DNA from: an uncultured Bacteroidales bacterium
Lineage (GTDB): Bacteria; Bacteroidota; Bacteroidia; Bacteroidales; UBA11471
Direction of reading: 5' to 3'
Assembly: GCA_947625885.1 (NCBI GenBank)
Contig: CANQQA010000014.1
Location: forward strand, 1-61,456
Length of the DNA stretch: 61,456 nucleotides
The translations under genes were made by a program, and so were the position numbers. The notes beneath the pieces were generated by a model, which did not search any database, was not told the origin of the DNA, and saw only the letters and a program-made list of their open reading frames with translations. Position 1 is the first letter of the stretch, and every line of letters begins with the position of its first letter. Below are positions 27,310 through 34,926 of this stretch, in pieces.

Positions 27310-27338
27310 TTGTTTATGACAGAAATTATAGTAAAAGA

Positions 27339-27989
27339 CTATTTTCCCTTAAAAAAATCCATTATATCTTCATCTGAAGTTGCTTCATCTACAACTTTCA
27401 AAATTTTTGCAAAGTTTTCGAATTTATCAGCATCATAACCAATACAAGTTGTGAACGCTTCATCGCAAAAGAAAATCATTTCTCCGGGAATGGTCATTGT
27501 GCCTGCCCCATTAAGACTTCTAAATCTATGACTTACTGCCCAACCAGTAAATTCTCCTTTGTGGTATTTAGCGACATTTTCTTTTAGAGTAGCAAATTGT
27601 TTAGAAAGTTTCTTGGTATATTTATCTAAATCAGATTTGGCTTCTTTTTTTTCTTTTTTTGCTCGTGTATATTCTCCACGAGAAAATTGAGAAGAATAAA
27701 CGCCAATAGGAGCCCACATATCCATAGAAGATTCGGCGGATTCAATTTTTCTTTCACAGCTGTTTATTTTAGATATCAAATCTTTGATTTCATCGCTGAT
27801 TTCCATAATAGGCTCGATAGTAGTTACATCAATGAACATACTATCAACTCTTGTTGATATTGGCTTATAAGAATCGGGGTGATAGAGATAATCTTTAAGT
27901 GTTTCTTTAATCAATATCTCAGCTTTTTTCTCGTTAGAGAGTGTGCAAGAAGTTATAATTAAAGCGAGTAATACAATAAGTTTTTTCAT
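27339..27989 (-). CDS. Hypothetical lipoprotein with central coiled coil
   Basis: A 216-residue protein not recognised as a known family. It has a lipoprotein signal (LIVLLALIITSC, Cys15). The middle (about residues 65-150) is heptad-rich and charged (KINSCERKIESAESSMD, RAKKEKKEAKSDLDKYTKKL), suggesting a coiled coil. The C-terminus (RFRSLNGAGTMTIPGEMIFF) resembles the end of small Bacteroidetes lipoproteins that report conserved hydrophobic strands. It is 32 bp downstream of another lipoprotein gene, so the two are probably co-transcribed. AT-rich like the rest of the island. Confidence 0.8.
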   Translation of the reverse strand: MKKLIVLLALIITSCTLSNEKKAEILIKETLKDYLYHPDSYKPISTRVDSMFIDVTTIEPIMEISDEIKDLISKINSCERKIESAESSMDMWAPIGVYSSQFSRGEYTRAKKEKKEAKSDLDKYTKKLSKQFATLKENVAKYHKGEFTGWAVSHRFRSLNGAGTMTIPGEMIFFCDEAFTTCIGYDADKFENFAKILKVVDEATSDEDIMDFFKGK

Positions 27990-28021
27990 AATCTCTTATT
28001 AATTATTTGATGCAAACGGTT

Positions 28022-28519
28022 TTATTTGTTCTCGAACAGGCTTGACAATGCTCGCCTAATGGCTTGGCGAATATCATCTGCTTCTGTTGAGCCTTGTCCT
28101 TCGGCAGTACAAGTGCATACCATTTGTTTTGTTTCGGCAGATATGAATTGTATTGTTACTTCTATTGTATAGCCCAAACCTCTATTATGCCGACCACTCT
28201 CTCCATAATTAACGATTAGAGTTTCATGGGATAGTTCGGATTTAAGTTCGGGCAAGATGATAAATCCTTCTGTTATCAGCATTCCTGCTATAACATCACT
28301 CGGATTGACACTTTTTGTTGTCGAAAACCCATATATTCCATATTTTCCCCCAAACGTTTCACCCGTACTCGAAGCAAGTCCTTGTGTAGTAGGAATATAT
28401 GCATACTTAAAAGTTTCAATTGGGACGTTTCTGACAATAACAGGCTGATGAAGAGCTCTACAACTTACAAGCATTAAAAGGCAACAGCCAACAAGAAATG
28501 TTTTGTTAATCGTATTCAT
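28022..28519 (-). CDS. Hypothetical lipoprotein
   Basis: A 165-residue lipoprotein started at ATG 28519; a TTG two codons earlier was not used. The signal peptide ends in LLMLVSCRALHQ. The mature part has a short motif VPIETFKYAYIPTT and a C-terminal beta-alpha segment (VTIQFISAETKQMVCTCTAE, DDIRQAIRRALSSLF) resembling small envelope proteins with a TolB- or LPP20-like N-lobe, but no family can be named. It heads a two-gene lipoprotein unit, with a -7 box at 28651-28644 and a strong 5' hairpin. Confidence 0.8.
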   Translation of the reverse strand: MNTINKTFLVGCCLLMLVSCRALHQPVIVRNVPIETFKYAYIPTTQGLASSTGETFGGKYGIYGFSTTKSVNPSDVIAGMLITEGFIILPELKSELSHETLIVNYGESGRHNRGLGYTIEVTIQFISAETKQMVCTCTAEGQGSTEADDIRQAIRRALSSLFENK

Positions 28520-28616
28520 AAGCAATGAATTTTATATTCTCCGGGTACCAAAGTCCCTTTCTAAAATTTTGACTTTTTCAATTACAAGATAAGCATAACG
28601 CTTTTTTCGATATGTC

Positions 28617-28640
28617 TTGGAAAGGGTTGCCCCTTTCCAA
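28617..28640 (-). repeat. Perfect hairpin at the predicted mRNA 5' end
   Basis: TTGGAAAGGG (28617-28626) pairs with CCCTTTCCAA (28631-28640) around a 4-nt loop. With the -7 box at 28651-28644 the transcript would begin at about this hairpin, so it could protect the 5' end or act as an operator. Confidence 0.55.
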
Positions 28641-28643
28641 TTG

Positions 28644-28651
28644 CAAATATA
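28644..28651 (-). promoter_or_regulatory. -7 promoter element of the lipoprotein pair
   Basis: TATATTTG on the minus strand, consensus. No well-placed TTTG at -33. Confidence 0.5.
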
Positions 28652-28689
28652 GTAAAAAACGGTGATAGTCGTTTATTTTCAATGGATTT

Positions 28690-29535
28690 TTACGCATTCC
28701 ATAGTTGTGTGCCTTCCATTTTGAAATGTTGGGCATCGTAATAGAGGCACACGGAAGTTAGTTTTTGATTGAGAGTATTCTTTATGATGGAGACGGTAGC
28801 CAGATCTGTCAAATCGTTGCCTTGCAAATCTTCTTTGATGTTATATATTTCCGGAACAAACAGCGATATGACGACATCGCTGAACTCGTCGAGCTGTCCG
28901 AACGGGGCTAAATCGGCGAGTGACGGTTGTTTTTCCCGTATGCCGCCTATCCGTTCTTCTGTCGGATAAATGTTGCTTGTCAAGATGATTGTGATTTTGT
29001 ATTCTTTTGCGAGGGAATACAACAATTTTGAGCATCGCTCCGATATGCAGTAACGATTATCCCCGTCGTCGTCGATGGCTTGGAAAAGGTCGATAAATAC
29101 GATTTCTACTCCTGCGGCGGCATATTCCCTTATGCACGCGGCGATGTCTTTGATAGGGGCAAACCGGAGAAATTCTATATCGCAGTTCGTTTTTTGCAGT
29201 TTGTCGGAATGTTTAGCCCAAATATCGGCAGGCGATTTTCGCACGATGTCGATGTCCGTATTGGTAAGCGCCGAAAAGAGCCGGTTGTAAAATTCGGATT
29301 CCAACGTGGAGATATTCAATATAAGCGACGGACGCGATTGTTTAATGGCAATGTTGCAGATAAGGGTGTTGAACATCTCCGCCCGACCGTTGTCCGCCCG
29401 TCCTTCTATCACAACGACGCTGCCCGGTTCGATTCCTTTCAGAACGTTATCGAGGGCATTTATGCCCAGCATGAGGTTTTGTGCCGAAGTGTTCAGCTCT
29501 TTTATGGATTCTTGAAGATTGTCGTATAGTTTCAT
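28690..29535 (-). CDS. DnaB-like RecA-fold protein with degenerate P-loop
   Basis: A 281-residue protein that aligns along its length with the C-terminal RecA-fold of DnaB helicase and lacks DnaB's N-terminal domain. Correspondences: MLGINALDNVLKGIEPGSVVVIEG with the domain entry; GRADNGRAE (residues 45-53) at the place of the Walker A loop, where the invariant Lys is Arg51 and the Thr is Ala52; VFIDLFQAI as Walker B; LYSLAKEYKITIILTSNI; and PSLADLAPFGQLDEFSDVVI. ATP hydrolysis is therefore doubtful, and it may be a regulatory or structural paralogue. It stands alone in the AT-rich island, with a TAAATTTG -7 box on the minus strand at 29605-29598. Confidence 0.75.
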   Translation of the reverse strand: MKLYDNLQESIKELNTSAQNLMLGINALDNVLKGIEPGSVVVIEGRADNGRAEMFNTLICNIAIKQSRPSLILNISTLESEFYNRLFSALTNTDIDIVRKSPADIWAKHSDKLQKTNCDIEFLRFAPIKDIAACIREYAAAGVEIVFIDLFQAIDDDGDNRYCISERCSKLLYSLAKEYKITIILTSNIYPTEERIGGIREKQPSLADLAPFGQLDEFSDVVISLFVPEIYNIKEDLQGNDLTDLATVSIIKNTLNQKLTSVCLYYDAQHFKMEGTQLWNA

Positions 29536-29597
29536 GGTAAAATGGGTTGGATAATAATTTGTAAATCAATGTGGTATTAAAATAAATCGGTACCATA

Positions 29598-29605
29598 CAA
29601 ATTTA
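29598..29605 (-). promoter_or_regulatory. -7 promoter element of the DnaB-like gene
   Basis: TAAATTTG on the minus strand, consensus. The -33 position is not convincing. The rest of the 192-bp gap up to 29727 shows nothing I can name. Confidence 0.45.
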
Positions 29606-29727
29606 CTGTTTTTATTTTTACGAAACAGCAATAGGGGGATAAATCTTTTGTAAAAAAGTAAATTCGATTTTGCGCTTTACACATCGCGGGGGGAATGTAA
29701 AAAAAATAACGACCGATTGCTGGAAAA

Positions 29728-30168
29728 CTATATGCCGAATTGGCGCAATGTGCGTGTATCCATTGCCGGAGATTTTCTTAATAATTCACGGACTTTCTCA
29801 ATATCGTCATCTTCAAGAATCCCGATATATTCAGCCTCGTTTTGGATACGCTCTTTCTTTATCTGTTTAATGGCATATCCGTCCACATACCGGTATTTAC
29901 CGTCTAAAAATTCATATTTATCCGGATATATACATAATTGGTATGGCGCAATTTTTGCGGCAAAGTTGATATTGACATTTGTGTTAATCAACGACGCTCC
30001 GATATAATCACCGTTTGCATCAATGCCGACAATTACAAAATATTTTATTCGCGATTGTGCGCCTTGTCCTTTCGGGGTAACTTTATCTTGGGGATAAAAT
30101 GTCATTCGGAAAACACTTCCGATACGGATTTGAAAGTTTTTTAGTCTTTCAAGGTCTCCTAATAACAT
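29728..30168 (-). CDS. Putative toxin partner of the Panacea antitoxin
   Basis: A 146-residue protein with no family I can name firmly. The first 90 residues are beta-rich (IRIGSVFRMTFYP, SRIKYFVIVGIDANGDYIGA, SLINTNVNI), a pattern compatible with a small SH3-like barrel of the PemK/MazF class, and the C-terminus is helical and charged (ILEDDDIEKVRELLRKS). The start codon lies one base after the stop of the upstream Panacea-domain gene, so the pair is translationally coupled. In the known PanA/PanT systems a Panacea antitoxin neutralises a highly variable adjacent toxin, which is the basis for calling this a toxin. The toxin mechanism is not known from sequence. Confidence 0.6.
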   Translation of the reverse strand: MLLGDLERLKNFQIRIGSVFRMTFYPQDKVTPKGQGAQSRIKYFVIVGIDANGDYIGASLINTNVNINFAAKIAPYQLCIYPDKYEFLDGKYRYVDGYAIKQIKKERIQNEAEYIGILEDDDIEKVRELLRKSPAMDTRTLRQFGI

Positions 30169-30169
30169 A

Positions 30170-30733
30170 TCAATTAATCATTTGATCGATTTCAAGACTT
30201 TCGGAAAGATAGGAGATCGTCGATTCGTCCGCTCCGTTTTCCCTCGCGATGTTTATATTATCCATCGTATGGTTGTTTGAGGAGTGATACGCTCTATACC
30301 ATTCTTTATCGTGGGTGGCTTCCATCAATTCGGAAAACGCCATATCTTTTACCTGTAAGATTGCTTCATCGAGGCACTCTATGTTGGATTTCGACAGGCT
30401 TTCCATATCCGCTTTCTCTTTGGCAGAGAAGAACTCGTCTTTGAAATTTATGACCGATGAGAGGGTGTCGAGGGTGTGTTTATCGCAAAAGTGATACGCA
30501 TCTTGCTGTCCTCGTGCAACTTTTAGGGCGTTGTATATAAGAGAGGGAACCGGTCCGAACTGCAATGCCGTAATGACATCTTTGAACAACGGTAAAGCAT
30601 ATCTGACAAAATGATATTTCTGGGCATAGAATGCCGTCTTTACGATATGATACACATCGCATCGTTCTTTCGGCATTTTGTCCAAGATGTACAGTAGGAC
30701 TGCTTTAATCTTTTGTATATCAGACTCTCGCAT
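30170..30733 (-). CDS. Panacea-domain protein (DUF4065/SocA-like antitoxin)
   Basis: A 187-residue protein started at ATG 30733, because the -7 box at 30764-30757 lies inside the longer frame. It carries the Panacea/SocA-type core: IVKTAFYAQKYHFVRYALPL, then ITALQFGPVPSLIYNALKV, whose GPVP segment is the family hallmark, and a C-terminal EWYRAYHSSN. Panacea proteins are hyper-promiscuous antitoxins encoded next to unrelated toxins; SocA and phage Gp-like relatives act as protease adaptors or inhibitors. It precedes the candidate toxin by one base. The family call is good; its role as antitoxin here is an inference from context. Confidence 0.85.
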   Translation of the reverse strand: MRESDIQKIKAVLLYILDKMPKERCDVYHIVKTAFYAQKYHFVRYALPLFKDVITALQFGPVPSLIYNALKVARGQQDAYHFCDKHTLDTLSSVINFKDEFFSAKEKADMESLSKSNIECLDEAILQVKDMAFSELMEATHDKEWYRAYHSSNNHTMDNINIARENGADESTISYLSESLEIDQMIN

Positions 30734-30756
30734 CAGTTTTTTATTTCTTACCGATG

Positions 30757-30788
30757 CAAATATAATATCTTTTGTAGGTAAAAGCAAG
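30757..30788 (-). promoter_or_regulatory. Promoter of the Panacea cassette
   Basis: On the minus strand CTTG (30788-30785), 20 bp, TATATTTG (30764-30757). The transcript would start near 30750 with an untranslated leader of about 18 nt. Confidence 0.6.
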
Positions 30789-30889
30789 TGTTTGTATGAT
30801 TTATGTGAGTGCAGAGAAATAAGCAGAGGGGTAAATAATCGGTAAAATTTTGCGGTGAGGTAATGCCGATTCGGGTTTTGCGGGCGGGG

Positions 30890-31981
30890 TCAGTCGAGGA
30901 AGAGGTAGTCGTAGTGAATGAGGGGGCGCCCGCCCTGTTTGCCGATGAGCGTCCGTGCTTTCGTGCTGTCGCAGCTGATGCGCCCGACGCCTATCTGGCG
31001 GCTGTCGGGGGCGTATATCCGCACGATGTCGCCTTTCTCGAAATCGCCTTCGACGGAAGTTACTCCTACGGGCAGCAGGCTCGTCGCCCGACGGGAGAGC
31101 AGCCGCTCCGCTGCCTGTTCGTTGATGTGCAGTCCGCCTTTGGCAAACCCTTCGGAGTGGGCAATCCACTTTTTGATGCTCGATGTCGTTTTGTCCGAAG
31201 GAAGAAAGCGGGTACAGGGTGTCGCGCCGTCCCGACGGAGCAGGGCGGCGAGTACGTCGTCGCGCCGACCGTTGGCAATGATTACCTCGATGCCCTCCTG
31301 CGCCACTTTGCGGGCGATGCTGCTCTTGGTGAGCATACCGCCGCGCCCGAAAGCGGATTTCCCCGTCTGAATGTATTTGGAGAGGTCGGTGCGGCTTTCT
31401 GCCGATATTTCGGGAATAAGGCGGCTCTGCGGGTCGTCGGGGGCGCCGGTGTAGATACCGTCGATGTTGCTGAGTATGATGAGTATCTCGGCGTCCATCA
31501 TGGAGGCTATCATGCCTGAGAGTTCGTCGTTATCGGTGAACATCAGTTCGGTTACCGACACGGTGTCGTTTTCATTGACGATAGGAATGACGCCGTTTTC
31601 GAGCATGACCTCCATGCAGTGTTTTTGATTAAGGTAGTGGCGGCGGGTGGAGAAACTCTCTTTCATCGTGAGTATCTGCCCGCAGGCGATGCCGTGTTCT
31701 TTGAAGAGTTCGTAATAACGGTTGATGAGTTTTGCCTGCCCCACTGCCGAGAAAAGCTGGCGTGCCGATACGGCGTCGAGCCGCCGGTCGTGTTCCATGC
31801 CCAGCTCGCTGCGCCCCGAAGCTACTGCGCCCGACGATACGAGTATCACCTCGATGCCCTGCTTATGCAGGGCAGCCACCTGATCGACCAGCGCCGACAT
31901 ACGGGTAACGTCGAGCGTCCCGTCGGGTCGGGTGAGTACGTTGCTGCCTATTTTTACGGTGATGCGTTTGTAGCGGGGCAT
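30890..31981 (-). CDS. proB: Glutamate 5-kinase with PUA domain
   Basis: A 363-residue enzyme started at ATG 31981; the in-frame extension to 32059 overlaps the ligase gene and is not conserved-looking. Amino acid kinase features: RITVKIGSNVLTRPDG, VSSGAVASGRSELGME, IPIVNENDTVSVTELMF, LSNIDGIYTG, FGRGGMLTKSSIARKVAQEG. A C-terminal PUA domain (GLHINEQAAERLLSRRATSL, EGDFEKGDIVRIYAPD) matches the usual ProB length. It phosphorylates glutamate for proline synthesis. It starts 7 bp after the acyl-CoA ligase gene, so it is the last gene of that operon; proA is not visible here. Confidence 0.96.
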   Translation of the reverse strand: MPRYKRITVKIGSNVLTRPDGTLDVTRMSALVDQVAALHKQGIEVILVSSGAVASGRSELGMEHDRRLDAVSARQLFSAVGQAKLINRYYELFKEHGIACGQILTMKESFSTRRHYLNQKHCMEVMLENGVIPIVNENDTVSVTELMFTDNDELSGMIASMMDAEILIILSNIDGIYTGAPDDPQSRLIPEISAESRTDLSKYIQTGKSAFGRGGMLTKSSIARKVAQEGIEVIIANGRRDDVLAALLRRDGATPCTRFLPSDKTTSSIKKWIAHSEGFAKGGLHINEQAAERLLSRRATSLLPVGVTSVEGDFEKGDIVRIYAPDSRQIGVGRISCDSTKARTLIGKQGGRPLIHYDYLFLD

Positions 31982-31988
31982 GGCGGAA

Positions 31989-33641
31989 TTATTTAGATTT
32001 GTCGCGTATTTCCACGCGCCGTATCTTGCCGCTGATGGTCTTCGGCAATTCATCGACAAATTCGACGATACGCGGATATTTGTACGGGGCGGTAACCCGC
32101 TTCACGTGGTCTTGTATCTCTTTGACGAGTTCGTCGCCGGCGCGCGATTTGTACTCTTTGGAGAGCACGATGGTGGCTTTCACCACCTGCCCGCGTATTT
32201 CGTCGGGCACGCCGGTAATGGCGCATTCGACTACGGCAGGGTGGGTCATCAGCGCGCTTTCCACTTCAAAGGGACCGATGCGGTAGCCCGACGACTTGAT
32301 AACGTCGTCGGCACGTCCCACGAACCAGAAATAGCCGTCTTCGTCGCGCCAAGCCACGTCGCCCGTGTAATAAATGTTGTCGTGGAATACTTCGCGCGTG
32401 CGCTCCTCGTCGCGGTAATACTCCTTGAAAAGCCCTATCGGATAGCCCTTGTCGGTGCGCACGACGATTTGCCCCTGTTCACCCTCTTCGGCGCGGCGTC
32501 CGTCGGGCGTAAGCAAATCGACGTCGTATTGCGGATTGGGAATGCCCATAGAGCCGGGTTTCGGTTCTATCCACGGATAGGTGGCGATGGTGAGGGTCGT
32601 TTCTGTCTGCCCGAATCCCTCCATCAGTTTGATGCCCGTGATGCGGTAAAACTCCTCGTATACTTTGGGGTTGAGGGCTTCGCCGGCAATGGTGCAGTAG
32701 CGCAGCGAGGAGATGTCGTAGCGCGAAATGTCCTCGCGTATGAGGAAGCGGAATACGGTGGGCGGTGCGCAGAACGAGGTAATCCGGTATTTCTCTATCA
32801 TCTCCAGCACGTCGGCGGGGGTGAACTTGTCGTAGTCGTAAACGAACACGTTGGCGCCGGCAATCCATTGCCCGTAGAGCTTGCCCCACACGGCTTTGCC
32901 CCAGCCGGTGTCGGCGAGGGTGAGGTGCAGGCTCGTTTCGTCGAGGTTGTGCCAGAACGAGCCGGTAACGATGTGCCCCAGCGGGTAGGTGAAAGTGTGC
33001 GCCACCATTTTGGGGTTGCCGGTCGTGCCCGAAGTAAAGTAGAGCAGCGATATGTCGTCGTTGGTATTGACGTGTGCCGGACGCACGAAAGGCGCGGCAG
33101 CCTCCGTGCCGGCGTGGAAGTCGAGCCAGCCCTCCGGCACCGACGGACCTATCGACACGCGGTATTTGAGCGAGGGCGATGCCTCCACCGAGCGATCGAC
33201 GTGCCCGAGTACGATGTCTTCGCCCACTGCCACAATCATTTTTATATCGGCGGCGTTGCAGCGGTATATGATGTCTTTTTCGGTCAGCAGGTGGGTGGCG
33301 GGAATGCATACCGCGCCGATTTTGTGCAGGGCGATAATCGAAAACCAAAATTCGTAGCGGCGTTTGAGAATGAGCATCACCATATCGCCTTTGCCTATTC
33401 CTAACGAGGTGAAGAACGCGGCGGCTTTGTCGCTTTCCCGTTTTATGTCGGCGAAAGTGAAGTCGATGTGTTTGCCCTTGTCGTTCGTCCAGCAGAGGGC
33501 TTTTTTGTCGGGAGTGGTGCGCGCCCACTCATCGACGACGTCGTACCCGAAATTGAAATTCTCGGGCACCTTTATTTTGAAGTTCCGAATAAAATCTTCC
33601 TGTGAAGAAAATTTCGTCTGTTGCAAGAATTTTTCTACCAT
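31989..33641 (-). CDS. AMP-forming acyl-CoA synthetase (acetyl/aryl-CoA ligase-like)
   Basis: A 550-residue adenylate-forming enzyme. Core motifs: LLYFTSGTTGNPKMVAHTF (P-loop-like A3), FGQTETTLTI (A5), YYTGDVAWRDEDGYFWFVGR (A7/A8) and PKTISGKIRR (A10, catalytic Lys). The ligase type with this A8 form is grouped with medium-chain or benzoate/acetyl-CoA ligases; the substrate cannot be fixed. It lies 30 bp after an XRE-cupin regulator gene, a regular pairing in Bacteroidales suggesting control by the acyl substrate or product, and 7 bp before proB. Confidence 0.92.
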   Translation of the reverse strand: MVEKFLQQTKFSSQEDFIRNFKIKVPENFNFGYDVVDEWARTTPDKKALCWTNDKGKHIDFTFADIKRESDKAAAFFTSLGIGKGDMVMLILKRRYEFWFSIIALHKIGAVCIPATHLLTEKDIIYRCNAADIKMIVAVGEDIVLGHVDRSVEASPSLKYRVSIGPSVPEGWLDFHAGTEAAAPFVRPAHVNTNDDISLLYFTSGTTGNPKMVAHTFTYPLGHIVTGSFWHNLDETSLHLTLADTGWGKAVWGKLYGQWIAGANVFVYDYDKFTPADVLEMIEKYRITSFCAPPTVFRFLIREDISRYDISSLRYCTIAGEALNPKVYEEFYRITGIKLMEGFGQTETTLTIATYPWIEPKPGSMGIPNPQYDVDLLTPDGRRAEEGEQGQIVVRTDKGYPIGLFKEYYRDEERTREVFHDNIYYTGDVAWRDEDGYFWFVGRADDVIKSSGYRIGPFEVESALMTHPAVVECAITGVPDEIRGQVVKATIVLSKEYKSRAGDELVKEIQDHVKRVTAPYKYPRIVEFVDELPKTISGKIRRVEIRDKSK

Positions 33642-33671
33642 GATGATTTCTTTTTTACCCAGTTGAATGTA

Positions 33672-34223
33672 TTAGAGAATGATGGCGAGAAAGCGCACCC
33701 GTTTTCCGTCGAGCGCCTTCATGCCGTGTGGGCGGTTGGCGTCGAAGTAGAGGCTGTCGCCCTCGTTGAGGGTCAATTGCTTTTCGCCGATTTGCAGAAT
33801 CATGCGCCCTTCGAGAATGTAGTTGAACTCCTGTCCCGGGTGGGTGTTGAGATAAATCTCTTTGCTGTCCGACGGCTCCACCGTTACGATGAAGGGGTCG
33901 GCTTTACGGTTCATGAAGCCGGCGGCGAGCGACTGGTATTTGTAGGCTTTGGTGCGCTGCACGCTGGCACCCTGCCCGCTGCGGGTGAGGAAGTAGCTGT
34001 TCATGCGCGGTTCTTCGCCGAACATGAGCGCCGAAAGGTCTATTTCGTAACGGGTGCCGATTTGGTGCAGCACGCTGACGGGAATGTCGGTTTCGCCCGA
34101 TTCCAGCCGTTCGTAGGCTTCGGGAGTCAAGCCGCATACGGCGGCAACGTCGGCGACCGAAAGGTCGAGTACTTCCCGCAAACCTTTCAACCGGTGGGCG
34201 ATTTGTTTGATTTGGTCGTTCAT
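33672..34223 (-). CDS. XRE-family regulator with C-terminal cupin domain
   Basis: A 183-residue protein started at ATG 34223, after the -7 box. The N-terminal HTH is RLKGLREVLDLSVADVAAVC with GLTPEAYERLESGETDIPVS; the C-terminal cupin includes HPGQEFNYILEGRMILQIGE and LNEGDSLYFDANRPHGMKAL. Such regulators bind a small metabolite in the cupin and control the adjacent gene, here the AMP-forming ligase 30 bp downstream. Confidence 0.93.
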   Translation of the reverse strand: MNDQIKQIAHRLKGLREVLDLSVADVAAVCGLTPEAYERLESGETDIPVSVLHQIGTRYEIDLSALMFGEEPRMNSYFLTRSGQGASVQRTKAYKYQSLAAGFMNRKADPFIVTVEPSDSKEIYLNTHPGQEFNYILEGRMILQIGEKQLTLNEGDSLYFDANRPHGMKALDGKRVRFLAIIL

Positions 34224-34253
34224 AAACAAAATTATTGGAAACGATTTGTTCTG

Positions 34254-34261
34254 CAAATGTA
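34254..34261 (-). promoter_or_regulatory. -7 promoter element of the XRE-cupin operon
   Basis: TACATTTG on the minus strand, consensus, 30 bp before the start codon. The 180-bp divergent region also holds the FHA gene promoter at 34345-34352. Confidence 0.55.
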
Positions 34262-34344
34262 TGAAAAAACGGTAAAAAGCGACAGGAAAACAAGAAATAT
34301 TCGTTTCTCCCCGATTCTGCTGTGCCGCTTATGAAAATAACTTT

Positions 34345-34352
34345 TATCTTTG
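34345..34352 (+). promoter_or_regulatory. -7 promoter element of the FHA/GlmU-type operon
   Basis: TATCTTTG, consensus, leaving 51 bp to the FHA gene start at 34404. Confidence 0.55.
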
Positions 34353-34403
34353 CAGCATGGAGCGGGGCGAAAATACCGCTCCCGACCGGAAAAAACAGAG
34401 AAG

Positions 34404-34913
34404 ATGAAACGTGTGCTTTGCCCCCGATGCGACGGGTATGTAACTTTCGACGAAACGCGGTGCGAGGCGGGCGAGTCGCTCCATTTGACTTGTCCCCACT
34501 GCGGGAAGAGCTTTTCGCTGTCGCATCAGGAAATTTCGGCGCAGGACGATGCCCCCGACTGCGGTCGCATCGTCGTGTTGGAAAACAACTGCTGCTACCG
34601 GCAGGAGTTTCCGCTCGCGCTCGGCGACAACGTGATAGGCAGGCGCAACAAGGGCACCGACGTGGATATTGCCATCGAAAGCAGCGATGCCGACTTGGAA
34701 CGCCGCCATTGCATACTCAACGTACGCCCCGACAAGCAGGGCGGATTCGTCTATACATTGAGCGACTGCTCGGCGCGGTCGGGCACCTATCTGCGGGAGA
34801 TCCGGCTCGGACGCCGCGACCGGATACGCCTCGACGACGGCGCTATCGTGTCGATAGGAGGCACGACGTTTATTCTTTACCCTGCCGGTTGCGATGAAGA
34901 TGCAGAAGATTAA
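34404..34913 (+). CDS. Zinc-ribbon FHA-domain protein
   Basis: A 169-residue cytoplasmic protein started at ATG 34404. An N-terminal zinc ribbon (CPRCDGYVTFDETRC, CPHCGK) is followed by an FHA domain: NVIGRRNKGTDVDIAIES, SDADLERRHCILNV and SARSGTYLREIRLGRRDRI. FHA domains bind phosphothreonine, so it may act downstream of a Ser/Thr kinase; none is in the window. It is 13 bp before the GlmU-type gene and shares its promoter. Confidence 0.88.
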   Translation: MKRVLCPRCDGYVTFDETRCEAGESLHLTCPHCGKSFSLSHQEISAQDDAPDCGRIVVLENNCCYRQEFPLALGDNVIGRRNKGTDVDIAIESSDADLERRHCILNVRPDKQGGFVYTLSDCSARSGTYLREIRLGRRDRIRLDDGAIVSIGGTTFILYPAGCDEDAED

Positions 34914-34926
34914 AAACCAAAAACAG

